Origin: Filosporella fistucella
Taxonomy: Eukaryota; Ascomycota; Leotiomycetes; Helotiales
DNA length: 64,000 nucleotides
Direction of reading: 5' to 3'
Assembly (NCBI GenBank): GCA_030077755.1
Contig: JAQJZZ010000014.1
Coordinates: 2,170,001-2,234,000 of the forward strand
The notes beneath the pieces were generated by a model. The model did no database searches. It saw only the letters and a list, made by a program, of their open reading frames with translations, and was not told the origin of the DNA. A program made the translations under genes and the position numbers. Position 1 is the stretch's first letter. Each line of letters starts with the position of its first letter. Positions 47,472 to 58,981 of this stretch are shown in pieces.

Positions 47472-48570
47472 AGCACTTCTAGCCCACTTTGGAAAGATGC
47501 ATGACTGTTTTACACCAGACTTGAAGCGTCCACTATAATATCATGATCGCTTGATTGGTCACTTACACCCCTACGAGAGAGATTGAGAAAGATAATCTGA
47601 GAACGTCACCTGACGGATGAGAGGTTCAAACGACCGGATACAATTTTATAAGGTACTATAAGAAGCCATATAATATCAATAGCTTGTCATCTTAATTTTC
47701 TACTTCGTAGGCCACTGATGAACCAAGTGATTCATAGATTTGCTGTTCATGATTGTACCATCATCATGAACTTCGCTCGAAGGGCACAGAAGTCAAAACA
47801 TGGCTAAAACTTCTGTAGTATCTGTGTGACTTCAAGCACATAAGCCATGGTATAGGGACGCTTTGCCGCCTGAGATCAAGTTGAATAAAGCGAAAGTAGG
47901 CATCTCATCACATTGATGTATCAAGCACGTGACTTTAAATCAGAACTGCTCTTCTTAAAATAACCAGAAAGCTCCCTTCGATTATCGTAGAATTTTGCTA
48001 ACTTCGTGACATATGAAACTAAAAGTCAATCGTTTGCCATGACGAATATACCATGTGACTCGAAGTCTTTACTCTCCCCGAGATCTTGAACATGGGGCGA
48101 GGTGAGTAATTCGTCAATACTTGGCGACAATGGATCTTTGCTCGTTCCAATGTTGGACAGAGGACGCGACGAGGATTCGAAGGAAGCTCGAATACGAAAG
48201 GCTGACATAACGGACAGCCGAAGGGTCGACGTCGTGAATGGAGAGCGCTTCAAAATACACGTTTATGAAGCCAAGGCGTAACTCCGAGTGACTTGTGCTG
48301 GATAGAGATCAAAGTTTGTCAACGGGACTTCGGGAGGAAGCGCTTCTGGATGCTGCCGAGACAATTATCAAGTGTCGATCATGAATGTTCCACTGATTCA
48401 GGTCCAATGAGAATAGGTTTTTGAGGCTTTTGAGGCTGAAGCAAGCCTCATTTTCAGCCCGTTCTTGGCATTGTGTATCTTCGCCGCCACCCACGAATTC
48501 TGCCTTCTATCTTCTTCAACTACCCCTCCGCTGCTACCAAACTTTACACCGTTGTTTTTAAAGTTAGACT
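47472..48570. other. Divergent promoter region of SOD and DUF6536 genes
   Basis: About 1.1 kb between divergent genes. It contains a CACGTG at 47926-47931 and no frame that can be supported. Confidence 0.5.
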
Positions 48571-48588
48571 ATGCGGCGACAGGAATGA
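48571..48588 (+). promoter_or_regulatory. Five-codon upstream ORF overlapping the DUF6536 start codon
   Basis: ATGCGGCGACAGGAATGA encodes MRRQE and stops at a TGA that shares bases with the main ATG (ATGA overlap at 48585-48588). If transcribed, a ribosome finishing the small ORF would be sitting on the main start codon. Confidence 0.45.
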
Positions 48589-50912
48589 CGAGTCAACAAT
48601 GGTTTCCGCTTCAAACTAGGGCTGGCGGTCTAGGAGCGTCAAACAAAACCGGCTTCGGAGCGGGATACACTGAGGTACAGACGGACGAGGGAATTCCCAT
48701 AAAGCATGTCCAGACTTCTCAACAACGCTACACCAGCGGCATCAAAAGAACGCTGCGTCTCTTTCTTCTTGCTGCCTGTGCTGTCTTCATCACTAATGTC
48801 ACGTGGCTAGCATACGCTAAAGCTAAGTATGGTATTGAAGATAGAACCGGAACGATACGTCGAGGAGAATGTTCGAGCGTGAAAGATATGAACACATGGA
48901 TCCATTTTGCAATCAACATATTATCAACTTTGCTGCTCACTGGAAGCAATTCGTTCATGGCTGCTTTCGCAAGTCCTTCGAGAGACGAAATCGACAAGGC
49001 TCATCAACGAGGGAAAAACCTGCAAGTTGGGACACTCAGCTTTGGAAACTTGCGTAGAATAGCGAAGAGGAAAGGACTTGTTGTTTTGGTATTGGCTGCT
49101 AGCTCCATTCCATTTCATTTGTTGTGAGTTTATGATCTCCGAATTAGTATTTCCAACTAATTTGACAAGATATAATTCCTTGGTGTTTACAACCCTTTCG
49201 ATGAATCAATACTATTGGACTGTGACTTCAGAGGATTTCTTGAATGGTGCGCACTTCAACTTGACCGGGAATTGGATACCAGTCTATTCAGCATACAACG
49301 ATTCCGGCACCAGACCATTTTTCAACGCTTCCCAGCCGAAGAGTGGATATATCAGCCCTTTCGATAGCAGCACCTATCTTACTCTCGAGAAGAACATGGA
49401 CGACTACTTCAAGAATATCCAGAAGTCAGCACCAACCTGGGAGAGGTTGGACAATAAGGCTTGTATCGAAGCCTACTCAAGTGTGTTCATGTCGTCAAGA
49501 CGGAACGTGGTCCTGATTTCAAGCTCAGCAAACACGAATAACAATTCTATTCTTCAGTATGGAGCTGCAGATGCAAGCAACAATATGGATGGAAACTGGT
49601 GGATTTGCTCGATGAGCGGGCAGGCTAATGGTCACACAAGCTGTAATCCTCAAGACTACACTTCCTCCGCCAATTCATGGGAAGTCGAGGGATTTCCTAT
49701 CGATTACTGCTTGAGCGAGTCAGTCCAGGATGTATGTTCAATTCAATTCAGCGTTACGATAATGATCGTGGTGGTCGCTTTCAATGCCTTGAAAGTGCTA
49801 GTCATGATTTGGGTGTTGGTGCGATTTGAAGTTGAACATCTGATACCGTCAATCGGCGATGCTGCAGCATCATTTCTGCTCCGGGAGGATCAGTATACAA
49901 TGCAAATGTGTCTTGCAAGTAAACGACAAATGAGAAGCTTCTGGCGACAACGAGGGTTTGCTCGAACCTTTACTAGGAGGAGGCAATTCTGGGGTTTCGC
50001 AGTCAGCAAGAGACGCTGGATTCTGTTCTTTTTCCTGTGAGCTTGGTTTTCCCGAAGTGATTCGGTCTCAAGCTAACATACCAAAGCTGCGCATTTGCCC
50101 TGTCCGTTGTATTCTTCTTCGGAGTCTGGGGTTTCATCCACGCTAAAAACCGTGGCATCAGTCTCGACCCAGCAAGTCTATGGCGACTGGGCTTTGGAGC
50201 CATGAACGAAAATACAATGGTTCTCTACGCATCAGGCGAAGGAAATGCAGTCACTATGTCCATCATCGCCAACATACCCCAACTCTTCCTCTCTCCTATA
50301 TACCTGGTCTACATGGGAATCATGTCCTCCATGTTTCTCGCGGCAGACTGGTCTAAATTCGCATTCAAAGCTCAGTCACTCATGACCAGTGGACCAGTAG
50401 GTAAACAGCGTGGTACATGGCTCCTAGGAGCACCTATAGGCTGGGGTCTTGCCCTCTTCGGTCTCCAAACTTTACTCCATTGGTTTGTATCACAAGCTCT
50501 CTTCGTCGTCCAGATCACCATCTACAATAAAGACGGCACGCCCCGCGAACGCGATTCTCAAGAATATGTAGACTTCTCCCATATATCAAATTGCGGATAC
50601 TCTCCTATAGCAATCATTTTCGCTGTCCTGGCATCTATAGTACTAATTCTGAGCGCGATCGTATTTCTTTGGAGGCGTTTCCCAGAAGGCTCACCACCGG
50701 TGGTTTCGACTTGCAGTGCAGCTATCAGTGCTGCATGTCATCCTATGACAAGAACAGATGACATGATCTACCAAGAGTTGCGATGGGGTGCTAACGGTGG
50801 GTTTTCAAATGGGATTGGGCATTGTTCTTTGGTGCCTGCTGTGGCGTGGGACTCTGGGCAGGCGAGTGAGCCGGTTGAAGGATATACATATGCTGGACTT
50901 CCAGAGAAGTGA
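48585..50912 (+). CDS. DUF6536-family fungal multi-pass membrane protein
   Basis: Three exons (48585-49123, 49170-50036, 50087-50912) with introns of 46 and 50 bp give 743 residues. A cytosolic N-terminus leads to TM1 (LRLFLLAACAVFITNVTWLA) and the family block WIHFAINILSTLLLTGSNSF. A large Asn/Ser-rich, probably lumenal or extracellular domain with sequons follows (LSMNQYYWTVTSEDFLNG ... NWWICSMSGQANGH). The C-terminal half has several more TMs, including KRRWILFFFLCAFALSVVFF, ANIPQLFLSPIYLVYMGI, WLLGAPIGWGLALFGLQTLL and AIIFAVLASIVLILSAIVFL. I recognise this layout as DUF6536 (PF20163), an uncharacterised family expanded in Pezizomycotina. No function is known; no transporter or receptor signature is visible. 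The start is the first in-frame ATG. Confidence 0.87.
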
Positions 50913-51510
50913 AGGTTTTAAGACTGCTTCGGCTGCAAAACTAGATGATCCTTTAACTCAAAAGGGGAGAAATGCTCAGGCGAGACCCCATTCCGAGGAG
51001 CCAAAGAGCATCAAGGTAGCTACAAAGCAGATACTCGCTCCAGTACTCGCCTACGTGGTGTTTCATCTGGTGGTAGGACCAGAATTAACATACTTGGATG
51101 AATAGAGCAGGATTCCATCCCACTCAGCAAATGAAACAATACATACGTACCATCAAGACTGCCATGTCACATGATCTGAGTGGCAATTCCGCTTGTGCAA
51201 ACACCTCATTTTGACCCGTATTTGGCAAATGTGACAATGAAGTAGTACCTTCCCCTCATAACAACCTACTCCTATAAAACATTCAGAAGCCTAAGAATAA
51301 AAATTTGCACATCTTGCATAAAGATTCACAAATCCCCAAGTCTCTCTCAGAAAAAAAAAACAATTCTCAAATTTTTCACTATTATCTCTCCCTCACCCAC
51401 CTAAATAACATGCCATCTTAACCCAAACATAAAATCCAAACCAAAAACCGAATTAACACTCCCTTTCTCTCCTTCTCGCAATCTCAAACCCAGAAACGAA
51501 CGAGTTTTTC
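50913..51510. other. 3' flank of the DUF6536 gene
   Basis: This convergent 3'-3' region is A/T- and C/T-rich. The coding-like frame at 50788-51105 overlaps the DUF6536 exon and has no motif. Nothing else is supported before the tandem repeat begins. Confidence 0.5.
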
Positions 51511-51514
51511 TAAT

Positions 51515-52030
51515 CAAAGAGGGAAGGACCGTCCCGCGAGACACGACATGCAACAAAGATTTCTATTAGCGCTAGATGAAAATCATGATTCCCGTCTGTG
51601 GTATGTCACTCCCGTCTACCAAGCCAAAAAGTCTTTGACACCTCAAAATATTCTAAACCTCAAGATCAAAGAGGGAGGAGAGATATACGATATGCGATAA
51701 AGTTTCATCTTTCTTCTAAATTGTACTAGAGCGTGAAAGGAGGAATTAGGGCTAGCTTAGCCTGCGTAATAATATGAACTCCTAAATCTATGTAAAATTA
51801 TTCTAAACCTCAAATCCGAAGCCAAAAAGGAAGGAGCAATATATGCGATATGCGACAAAGTTTCATCTTCTGACTAACCTACGCTACCTAGAGCTTGAAA
51901 AGAGTATTTAGGGCTTAGCTTACCTATGTAGGAGGTAGGTACGTAATAAAGTGAACTCCAAGACCCATATATATTCAAAAAGGAAGGAGCAAACGAAAGG
52001 CACGATATGCAACAAAAACCCCTTTGAAAA
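51515..52030 (+). repeat. Degenerate tandem repeat, four partial copies of about 144-158 bp
   Basis: Landmark CGAYATGCRAYAAAG recurs at 51544, 51688, 51846 and 52003, giving spacings of 144, 158 and 157 bp. Other shared blocks are a GAGGGAGGA/AAGGAAGGA purine run before each landmark, AGTTTCATCTTTC or AGTTTCATCTTCT after copies 2 and 3, ATTCTAAACCTCAA at the junctions before copies 2 and 3, TAGRGCTWGCTTA-like blocks, and TGAACTCC. Copies have clearly diverged. The array sits between two converging genes. Confidence 0.75.
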
Positions 52031-52604
52031 CTGTTCCGTCTTTGATAATATCAGAATTTAAATACTCACAAGTCACAATTTTCCAAAAAAAAAAAGGAGG
52101 GGTTAATATCCCAGAAAACATTCACAAACATCTTTGATTCTTTTATCTATTCCTTCCCACAACTCACTCTGGCTATCTCTCAAGGAAGAATCCTAAATAT
52201 ACATACATATCCACACACAATCCCTCTTCTTCTCCCCCCTACTAAATCGTACAATAAAAGGCAATGTCCTTTCTCCTCGCCATCTCTCTTATTTCTCTCT
52301 CTTTCGTCAAAGAAGGAAGAAACAGAAGCAAAAAGCTAAACAAAATCCGTCGAAAACTCACAATGCCAAACGCCAGAACCTGTGGGGTATACATAACCCT
52401 ACATACTAAATTCAGATAGAAGAACCCAGTTTATATCCCTTGAAAAGACACCCCCTCTAGCTCGCTTTGCTTCGCGCTTCACAGTAAAAGAAAGAAGAAC
52501 GCTACAAGATCTCACTGTCTCTGATTGCTTCCCTCTAGAAACGAATGTTGACCCCGGAAATACCAGTACCCAGAAAGAAAAAGTGATGATGATCAGTGGA
52601 GCCA
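52031..52604. other. 3' flank of the kinase gene
   Basis: A/T-rich sequence with a poly-A run near 52085, ending at the kinase stop codon on the minus strand. A 69-codon minus frame (52399-52608) has no recognisable feature. Confidence 0.5.
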
Positions 52605-54872
52605 TCAATATGGGCTCTGGACCTCTACTCCACTATCAGCTGGGAGGACTTCTTCCGGGTTATCTTCCTCCCGGAATCTGATTCCGCCTTCAACATCGAT
52701 CCCACCTTTGACCCATTCCTGAGCTGCGACTTTTTCTAAAGTCCATCGGCTCCTGGCTCGTTTCAGTAATGCTTCAGTGACAATCATGGCACCAAGTAAA
52801 TCTTTCTCTTTGAATTTCTCTGGATCGCCTTCGTGGTCACCTTCTTCACCGGCATATTCGATCCATCTCCACTCCACTCTTGCAATACGATGACTAGTTC
52901 GACTTCGCTGTTTGTGGCCTTCGGACATTCCTGGATGAGGGTCGAATGGTAACCTGCTTTCTAGCAAGGCGTATAGGAGAACTCCAAGGGACCAGGCATC
53001 TGTTGCTCTCCCATCATACGGTTGTCCCATAATGACTTCTGGTGCAGCATAATCATCTGATCCGCATCTCGTTGTCAATTTCTCGTCATCGGCTACACGT
53101 CTTGAGAGACCCAGATCTGTAAGAGTGACAATCGAGTATGGATAAGTAGCCCAGTCTTGTTTCCGGCCGAGTTCATGTTGAGGAAGGTTAACGAGGACAT
53201 CTGAAAGTTATTAGCTAAAATCAAGAAAGAATTTCCAAAGCATACTCTCAAGCTTGATATCTCGATGCACGATATGCCTGTCATGCAGATACTGTACCGC
53301 ACCCACAAGCTCGGAGAACATTCTCCTGAGTAAGCTTGGAACCAGTAGATCTTTACGCTCACTCGCAACCTCAAAGAGATCGCCCCCAGGACAATAGCTC
53401 AAGACCAGAATTGCCCGAGTCTCCTCAATATTCCATGCCTTCAGATGTACAAGTGACGGATGGTGTATCGATTTCATAATCTCCAATTCCCGCTTCAAAG
53501 ACATCTCCACGCGCTCTTCTGACGCACCACCTTTTGGTCCATGCTCACAAATCTTGACTGCAACAAGTTTCTTTCTGTCGATTTTGGTTTCTGGAGCAGG
53601 TGTGAGAATTCCCTCCATTGGCTGGCCAAATACGTCATTTTCATCTATACGATTGTCTTCCTCTGGAACTTGACTCGTAGCTAGCATAACTTTACTAAAA
53701 GTTCCTTGACCGAGTATCTTCAAAGCTCGCCATCTTCTCCGCTTGGAGTCTTCCCGCGTATAAGCATCGTAATATTCATACCGAGGTTTCTTTTGTGCTC
53801 TTGGCAAGTGAATGGCCGATAATGATGAGTCACTATCACTGCTTTCCCCACCAGTCCGACTTGAAGGAGGGGTTGGTGGTTTGGGAATTGGTGCTAAACC
53901 TCTCTTCACCGCAAGATGGGGTTCCCTACGCATATGAACATCCACAGCTGGAGCTGATTCAGGGGTCAGGTCAAGAACCGTAGCATGAGAGCCAGAAACC
54001 GTAATATGTCTCGTCCTAGGGATTTGGACTGCCTCTGGAATATATTCGCTGATACTTCTATTCCTCGTATGCCCCTCTGCATTCTTCTGCTTATTGGCCT
54101 CCACAGTGGCTTGATCACTCGCATTTGTGACTAACCCATGATATGCTTTTCGTTTCGACTGATTTGCTATTGCAGCAGATACGGATTCTCCATTTGCAGT
54201 AACCAATGCAGAATCTGCTGTGATAGGAATCTTCAACTCCCTTGAGCTAGGTCGCGAAGTGAGTCTCTTCCATGGACCAGGAGAGTCTCCAGACATTAAA
54301 GGAGAAGGTAAAGGAGTAACATCTGCCATTGCGCTTAACATTGGAGAGGAAAGCGCAGAATTAGGCGCAGATCCCAAGTTTGAATTGCTACCGACACTGC
54401 TTGCGAAGACGTTTTTTATACTTGGAGTTCGCGCTGGGATTCCCGATGATTTGGAGTAAAGGTTTCGCGTTGATTCAGTCGGGCTTCGTGCAGTATTGTC
54501 ATTTGTAGCCGCTGTGACTGTATACCCTGGAACTATATCCGTTTGTATTCGCAGACCCGCACTTAATGGACTAGGACTCGAGGGATTGATATCTATAGGT
54601 TGTAAACGGGAAGATGTATCGAGTAGAGGAAGGGAGGTATTTTCGGAGAGATTTGGGGGAGGGGATGGTGCTATAGTATTCGATCTGAAAAATGATCCTG
54701 CCTTTGGTGTAATGTCGCCTGGAAAGGATACGAGGATGTCTGAATTCTGCCTGGCAATCTGATCATTCATAGCGACCGCAGCTCTCCAGTCGAAAGGTGC
54801 GCTGTCCTCTGCGGCGATAAGTTCGTGAGTGCCATGTCGCGTCTTAGGAGTTTTGGGTTCGGGGTTGGACAT
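52605..54872 (-). CDS. Serine/threonine protein kinase with long N-terminal extension and DLG motif
   Basis: Two minus-strand exons (54872-53246, 53200-52605) joined by a 45-bp intron give 740 residues. The first ~378 residues are low-complexity, Ser/Pro/Thr-rich and likely regulatory. The kinase domain then runs WRALKILGQGTFSKVMLAT (glycine loop), a ~35-residue insertion, LVAVKICEHG (catalytic Lys ~440), IVHRDIKLEN (catalytic loop, formed across the intron), LTDLGLSRRV (DFG replaced by DLG, ~571-573), YAAPEV (APE) and TDAWSLGVLLYALL. Because all catalytic residues are kept, it should be active. About 15 extra residues separate the catalytic Asn from DLG. The architecture recalls fungal nutrient or stress kinases with long N-terminal arms, but I cannot name the orthologue. 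Its upstream region is long and motif-rich. Confidence 0.88.
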
Positions 54873-57800
54873 GGCGGGGAGTACGTGAAGATAATGTTCG
54901 GGGGTTGAAGCTCCTAAGGATTCTATCTACCGGCGAGATATAGGAATTGTACGCCCAATAGATACGCCGCAGGCTACGACGACATGGCAGTGGCGGATTG
55001 ATTGGTGAATGCAGCCACCGGTAGGAGAGGGAGGAAGAGTGAGGTAGGCAGGTAGGTAGATAGAGAGAGGCAGTGTCGGGGGCCCAGATTTCGAGGGAGA
55101 GATAAGGTAGGGTAGGTAAAGTGGGAGGTAGTGAGAGGTAAGGTACAGTCGAGTCTGAGTCTGGGCGGTAGTAATTACGGAGTCACACTGCAGAAGACGG
55201 AGGTCCAGACGCAGATGTAGACGTAACGAGTAAGGAGGGTACTCATTCGTACTACAAAGTACGAAGTACTGTGCTGTGCTGTGCTGAGCTGGGAGCAGTG
55301 AGCAGTGAGCACTCAATAATAATAGCTGGAGGTTTGGGTGCTTGGGGTGTTCAAGAGGTGGACGGTGGGGAGGTTGTAGGGCAGTCTAGGGGAATAAAGC
55401 GGGCGATACGGGCTGTTGACCTGCTAAGAAGCAATGCACCAAAGCCCAAAAGAGCCTGGGACACCGACTGGGACGGGCTTTCGGACTGGCTCTACGGTAG
55501 GCTGAACTGGTGTGTCTCTGGTCTCCATTGGTACCGAAGCTTCATCTCCATTGCCAAGCATTTCTCGCTCCAAATCAAATCAAATCAAAATCAAATGAAA
55601 TCAAATCTCAACTCCAACCACCCATACCAGACCAGACTATACTATCAAAATAACCGCCCTTTAGAAATATATCCCTCACCCTCACCCTCACCCTCATTTC
55701 TCCCCTGTTGAGTCAGCCGCCTCAAAGACGTTGAAATTTCACCAACAACAAAGACCGTTGCCATGAAACGCCGTCTCAGCCAGCACAGCGATGCTACTCA
55801 CGACCACACGCAAGTCTGGCTAGCTATCTGACGCGGCTCGAGGCTGGGACGCCTCGATTCTCAGCCCACTTTGCGGAGGACAGCTGGGCCAACACGAAAA
55901 AAGGCAAGCCGCAAAATAGATAATGCACTATGATGACAATTCCCCCCATTGACCTCATGGCAAACTCTCGATTGACTTTCTCCTCAACTTATTATTCCTC
56001 TACCCTGATTGCTCACCACCAAAGCAGAAATGCTGACCGTGAATCTTAAACAGTGGGATGAAGCATTCACGATTCATGTTCCCACGGGCCCTTACGTGCC
56101 TTGTCATTGGCGAGTATTTTTGGCCGGCAAAGGAATCAGTGCAGTCCTGCAGTCCTGCAAGGAGGCTGAGGCCTGGCATCGAATTGGACGTCATTCATCC
56201 TGCATGCCATGAAAGATGAGCAATCACCTGATACCGTCGAGTCAAGTGACTGTTGTTCTTCCCCTCTTTATATTTCCATTACATACTCATGTTTCTCTGC
56301 TCAAGATTCCATCGCAAAATTAGTGACTCGCGGAGGTCACTGACCCGAAAAGTCTAGTGGCCTCGTGGCTTCGGGAATGTCAAATCTTATCATCCTTGCC
56401 GTTGAGCCTTCTCCAAGCAATTTCAGGGCACGACTCCGATTCGACACCAATATTTTGTTTCTGGGATTGCTTCTTTTGTCTGGCCAGCCGTTTTTTCATT
56501 TCGAATCCAATGTCTAGAATTGGTTTCGAAAACATTTGCTCATAGGGGTATTTTGGAGACCCTTTGGTTTTTGTTGATGCCATATTCGTAAAAGCCATGT
56601 TCCCAAAACTCCGAAAGAGTAAGACATGAATTGTCTGACAATTCTGCAACGTTACTCTCGCTTGACGGCTCCTGCGTTAAGGGGGGAGAATCACCTGATC
56701 GAATGATCAATTGGCAGGCTGTCCAGAGTCTCATGATAGGAACATTTATGGTTTATGGTTCAAATTTTCGATTGCCAAATGTAAAAGAGTGTGGGTTTTG
56801 CCTTCTAGGAAACGCAAATGGTCCCCAGGCAGTTCACATTGAAAGCCAATCAATACCTTGCTCCTCGTTTCCTCATTACCAAGTTCCACCTTTCCACAGC
56901 AACACCTCTCTCCCTACCCCTTCTACCTCTCCACCAGTTGATATGGTATCAAGCTCAATCAGCCACCCTTTCGATACACACCTATCTCCACACCAAATTT
57001 GAACAAACCCTCCATGTTTATTTTCAAATTCACTTCGACCCACAATATCTCCTGTCTCTCCCCCACCAAAAATCTTGCTGCCTTCATAGGACCTCCTTCG
57101 CTCCATTCTTGTAACCCATCAAATCCTCCGACCGAGCTAGTTTTGAACGAACAGCTCCTTGGGACGGAATTTGGGAGACTCCGGGATTCACTGCACTGTC
57201 AGGAGAAGAACCCCAAATGGCGAGAGATGAGCAACTACAGATACACAATTAATTGAAACCTAGTTACCACGAATTCAACTGGACGATACAATCAAACTGC
57301 CGTCATCGAATCGCTCAATTGTTGTCCAACCTCGAAAGCTATAGTCCAATTTCTCATATCAACTGTCGTCAAACCTCTCAACTATCGTCAATTCTCCCAC
57401 CCTTCCTCAAACCAACTATCCTCAACTTCCCAGCCACCTTAGGTTTGGCGTTTATGGCTTTCAATTCCGTAAAAACTTGGAATCGGAATTCCTGGATTGA
57501 AATTCACATTGCAATCTATAGAAAAGAAAAGCGAACTTATCCTCCCATCTTGCCGCGTACAGACCCCAGAACGTCGTTGACCGGATAGATGATACATTGC
57601 ACAGCCAGCTTTTCGTATTTCATCTCTTCATCTACTTCAAGTCATCTCACATAAATGTCGAAAGGGACTTGAAAGAATTACATACTCCTCGCGCAGAGAA
57701 GAGAAGTTTCTGAGATGAGCATCTCATGCCCTCCGAGAGGTCGGATCTTTCTTCGAGGAGGTGGCAGAGAATTTTATCACAGCTGGATGTTGAATTCATT

Positions 57801-57957
57801 AGTATCATAAATGTGGTGTTGGCTTCGGTATGGCAGATGAAGTATTTCCGATGATGTGGTGGGAAGAGGATATCATTACCGACGTCGATCATTCTAACCC
57901 ATGAGATGCAAAGACCCATTTGCAGTAGGGAACTCAATTATCAGCCATCACAGCAAT
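54873..57957. other. Long intergenic region upstream of the kinase gene
   Basis: About 3.1 kb. Near the kinase it contains GGTAGGTA-type runs (55040-55140), GTAC-based inverted repeats (55240-55270) and CTGTG/GAGCAGT short tandem repeats (55268-55310). The sequence at 55570-55620 has AAATC repeats, and CCCTCA repeats occur near 55675-55695. No frame here is convincing; an 89-codon minus frame at 56380-56649 has no recognisable feature. Confidence 0.5.
55248..55310. repeat. GTAC inverted repeat plus short tandem repeats upstream of the kinase
   Basis: CGTACT (55248-55253) and AGTACG (55258-55263) form a perfect inverted repeat with an ACAA loop. It is followed by another GTAC, a run of CTGTG units and GAGCAGT units. 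Similar GTAC palindromes occur upstream of the DUF2841 gene. Confidence 0.55.
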
Positions 57958-58875
57958 CTAAACTCCAGTATTCGCACCACTACCAACAAACACTACAAGC
58001 ACAGCGGCATAGGCAGCAGTCGCAGCAATGATGTCCTTGTTCTCCGCCTCTTCCATCCACCATGCCAGTATCAAGCCAATCCCAAGAGTGAAGCTGCTGG
58101 TTACAACAAGTGTGGTCAAGCGCCTCTGATCAAGCACCATTATCAACATCGGTACGATCAACGTCAAGCCTGCAAATGTTGCCATTGCCATCCTCTCAAC
58201 GAGCTTCTTCTTCCACGCTTTCTTGATATGTCCATATTCACGCTGAGAACGATGATTTGTATTCGACAGTGCCCATGATAGCATCGATTTGTTGAAGGAA
58301 CGCGAGATGGAGTCGATCAAAGAAAGAGTTTCGGGATCGGTTGTGTGTAGTTTTGCACATTCGATAACAGCGAGATACCATCCGTAAGACTCGTAGTTTG
58401 GAGGAAGTGCATGAGGTTCAAGTTCGAGATCTTGGATAAAGCAGTTCTTCCAGTACTCGTACCCCCGCAAGGCTTCAGCTATTTGTTTTGTCAACGATTG
58501 AAATCGCAATGGGAACCTAGAGCTGGTAACTTACTGTATCGCATGAGGTCTGCATGCAAGTCATCGCATCTGTCTAAAGTCTGCACTTGAAAAATCATCA
58601 GACGTACTCTTTTATAGGTGATGGCGGTACTCACGCTTTGCATATTCATCGTTTGTACTCAGCAAAACGTGAGCATGTCTCCGTAGTCTAGCAGTTGCGT
58701 TCAAAAGATTATCTAGCATCATTGTTCTCACCATTTTTCGATGCTCGGTCATGGGAAATGTGTCGAATGCTTGAGTATTCGGATTGTACTTCTCGAAAAT
58801 CTCCTCCATTGTCTTCCCAGGCTCGCTCGGTGGTGTAGCAGGATCAGAAGAGGGTTTTGTGGAAGAAATACTCAT
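57958..58875 (-). CDS. DUF6594-family fungal membrane protein
   Basis: Three minus-strand exons (58875-58635, 58585-58535, 58478-57958), the middle one only 51 bp, give 270 residues. The N-terminal half is soluble and helical (RLRRHAHVLLSTNDEYAK, LMRYTEALRGYEYWKNC). The C-terminal part has two or three TM segments: MATFAGLTLIVPMLIMVL, TLVVTSSFTLGIGLILAWW and DIIAATAAYAAVLVVFVGS. The IVPMLIM ... WWMEEAENKDIIAATAAYAA pattern is the hallmark of DUF6594 (PF20237), which is widespread and multi-copy in filamentous ascomycetes. Function is unknown. It lies just downstream of the minus-strand orphan gene at 58982-60058, with only about 105 bp between them. Confidence 0.87.
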
Positions 58876-58981
58876 GTTGAATACAATTATTATTTTACAA
58901 ACTCGATGAAAAGAAGCTATAGAGAGAAGGGTGATTCGTAGGTTGGCGGATGAACAATGCTTGTGGAGGAAGAAGATGTAG

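Noticed and set aside
56380..56649. 89-codon minus-strand frame with a basic helix
   Set aside because: Plausible as a small orphan but without any homology, splice or promoter evidence it is not called.
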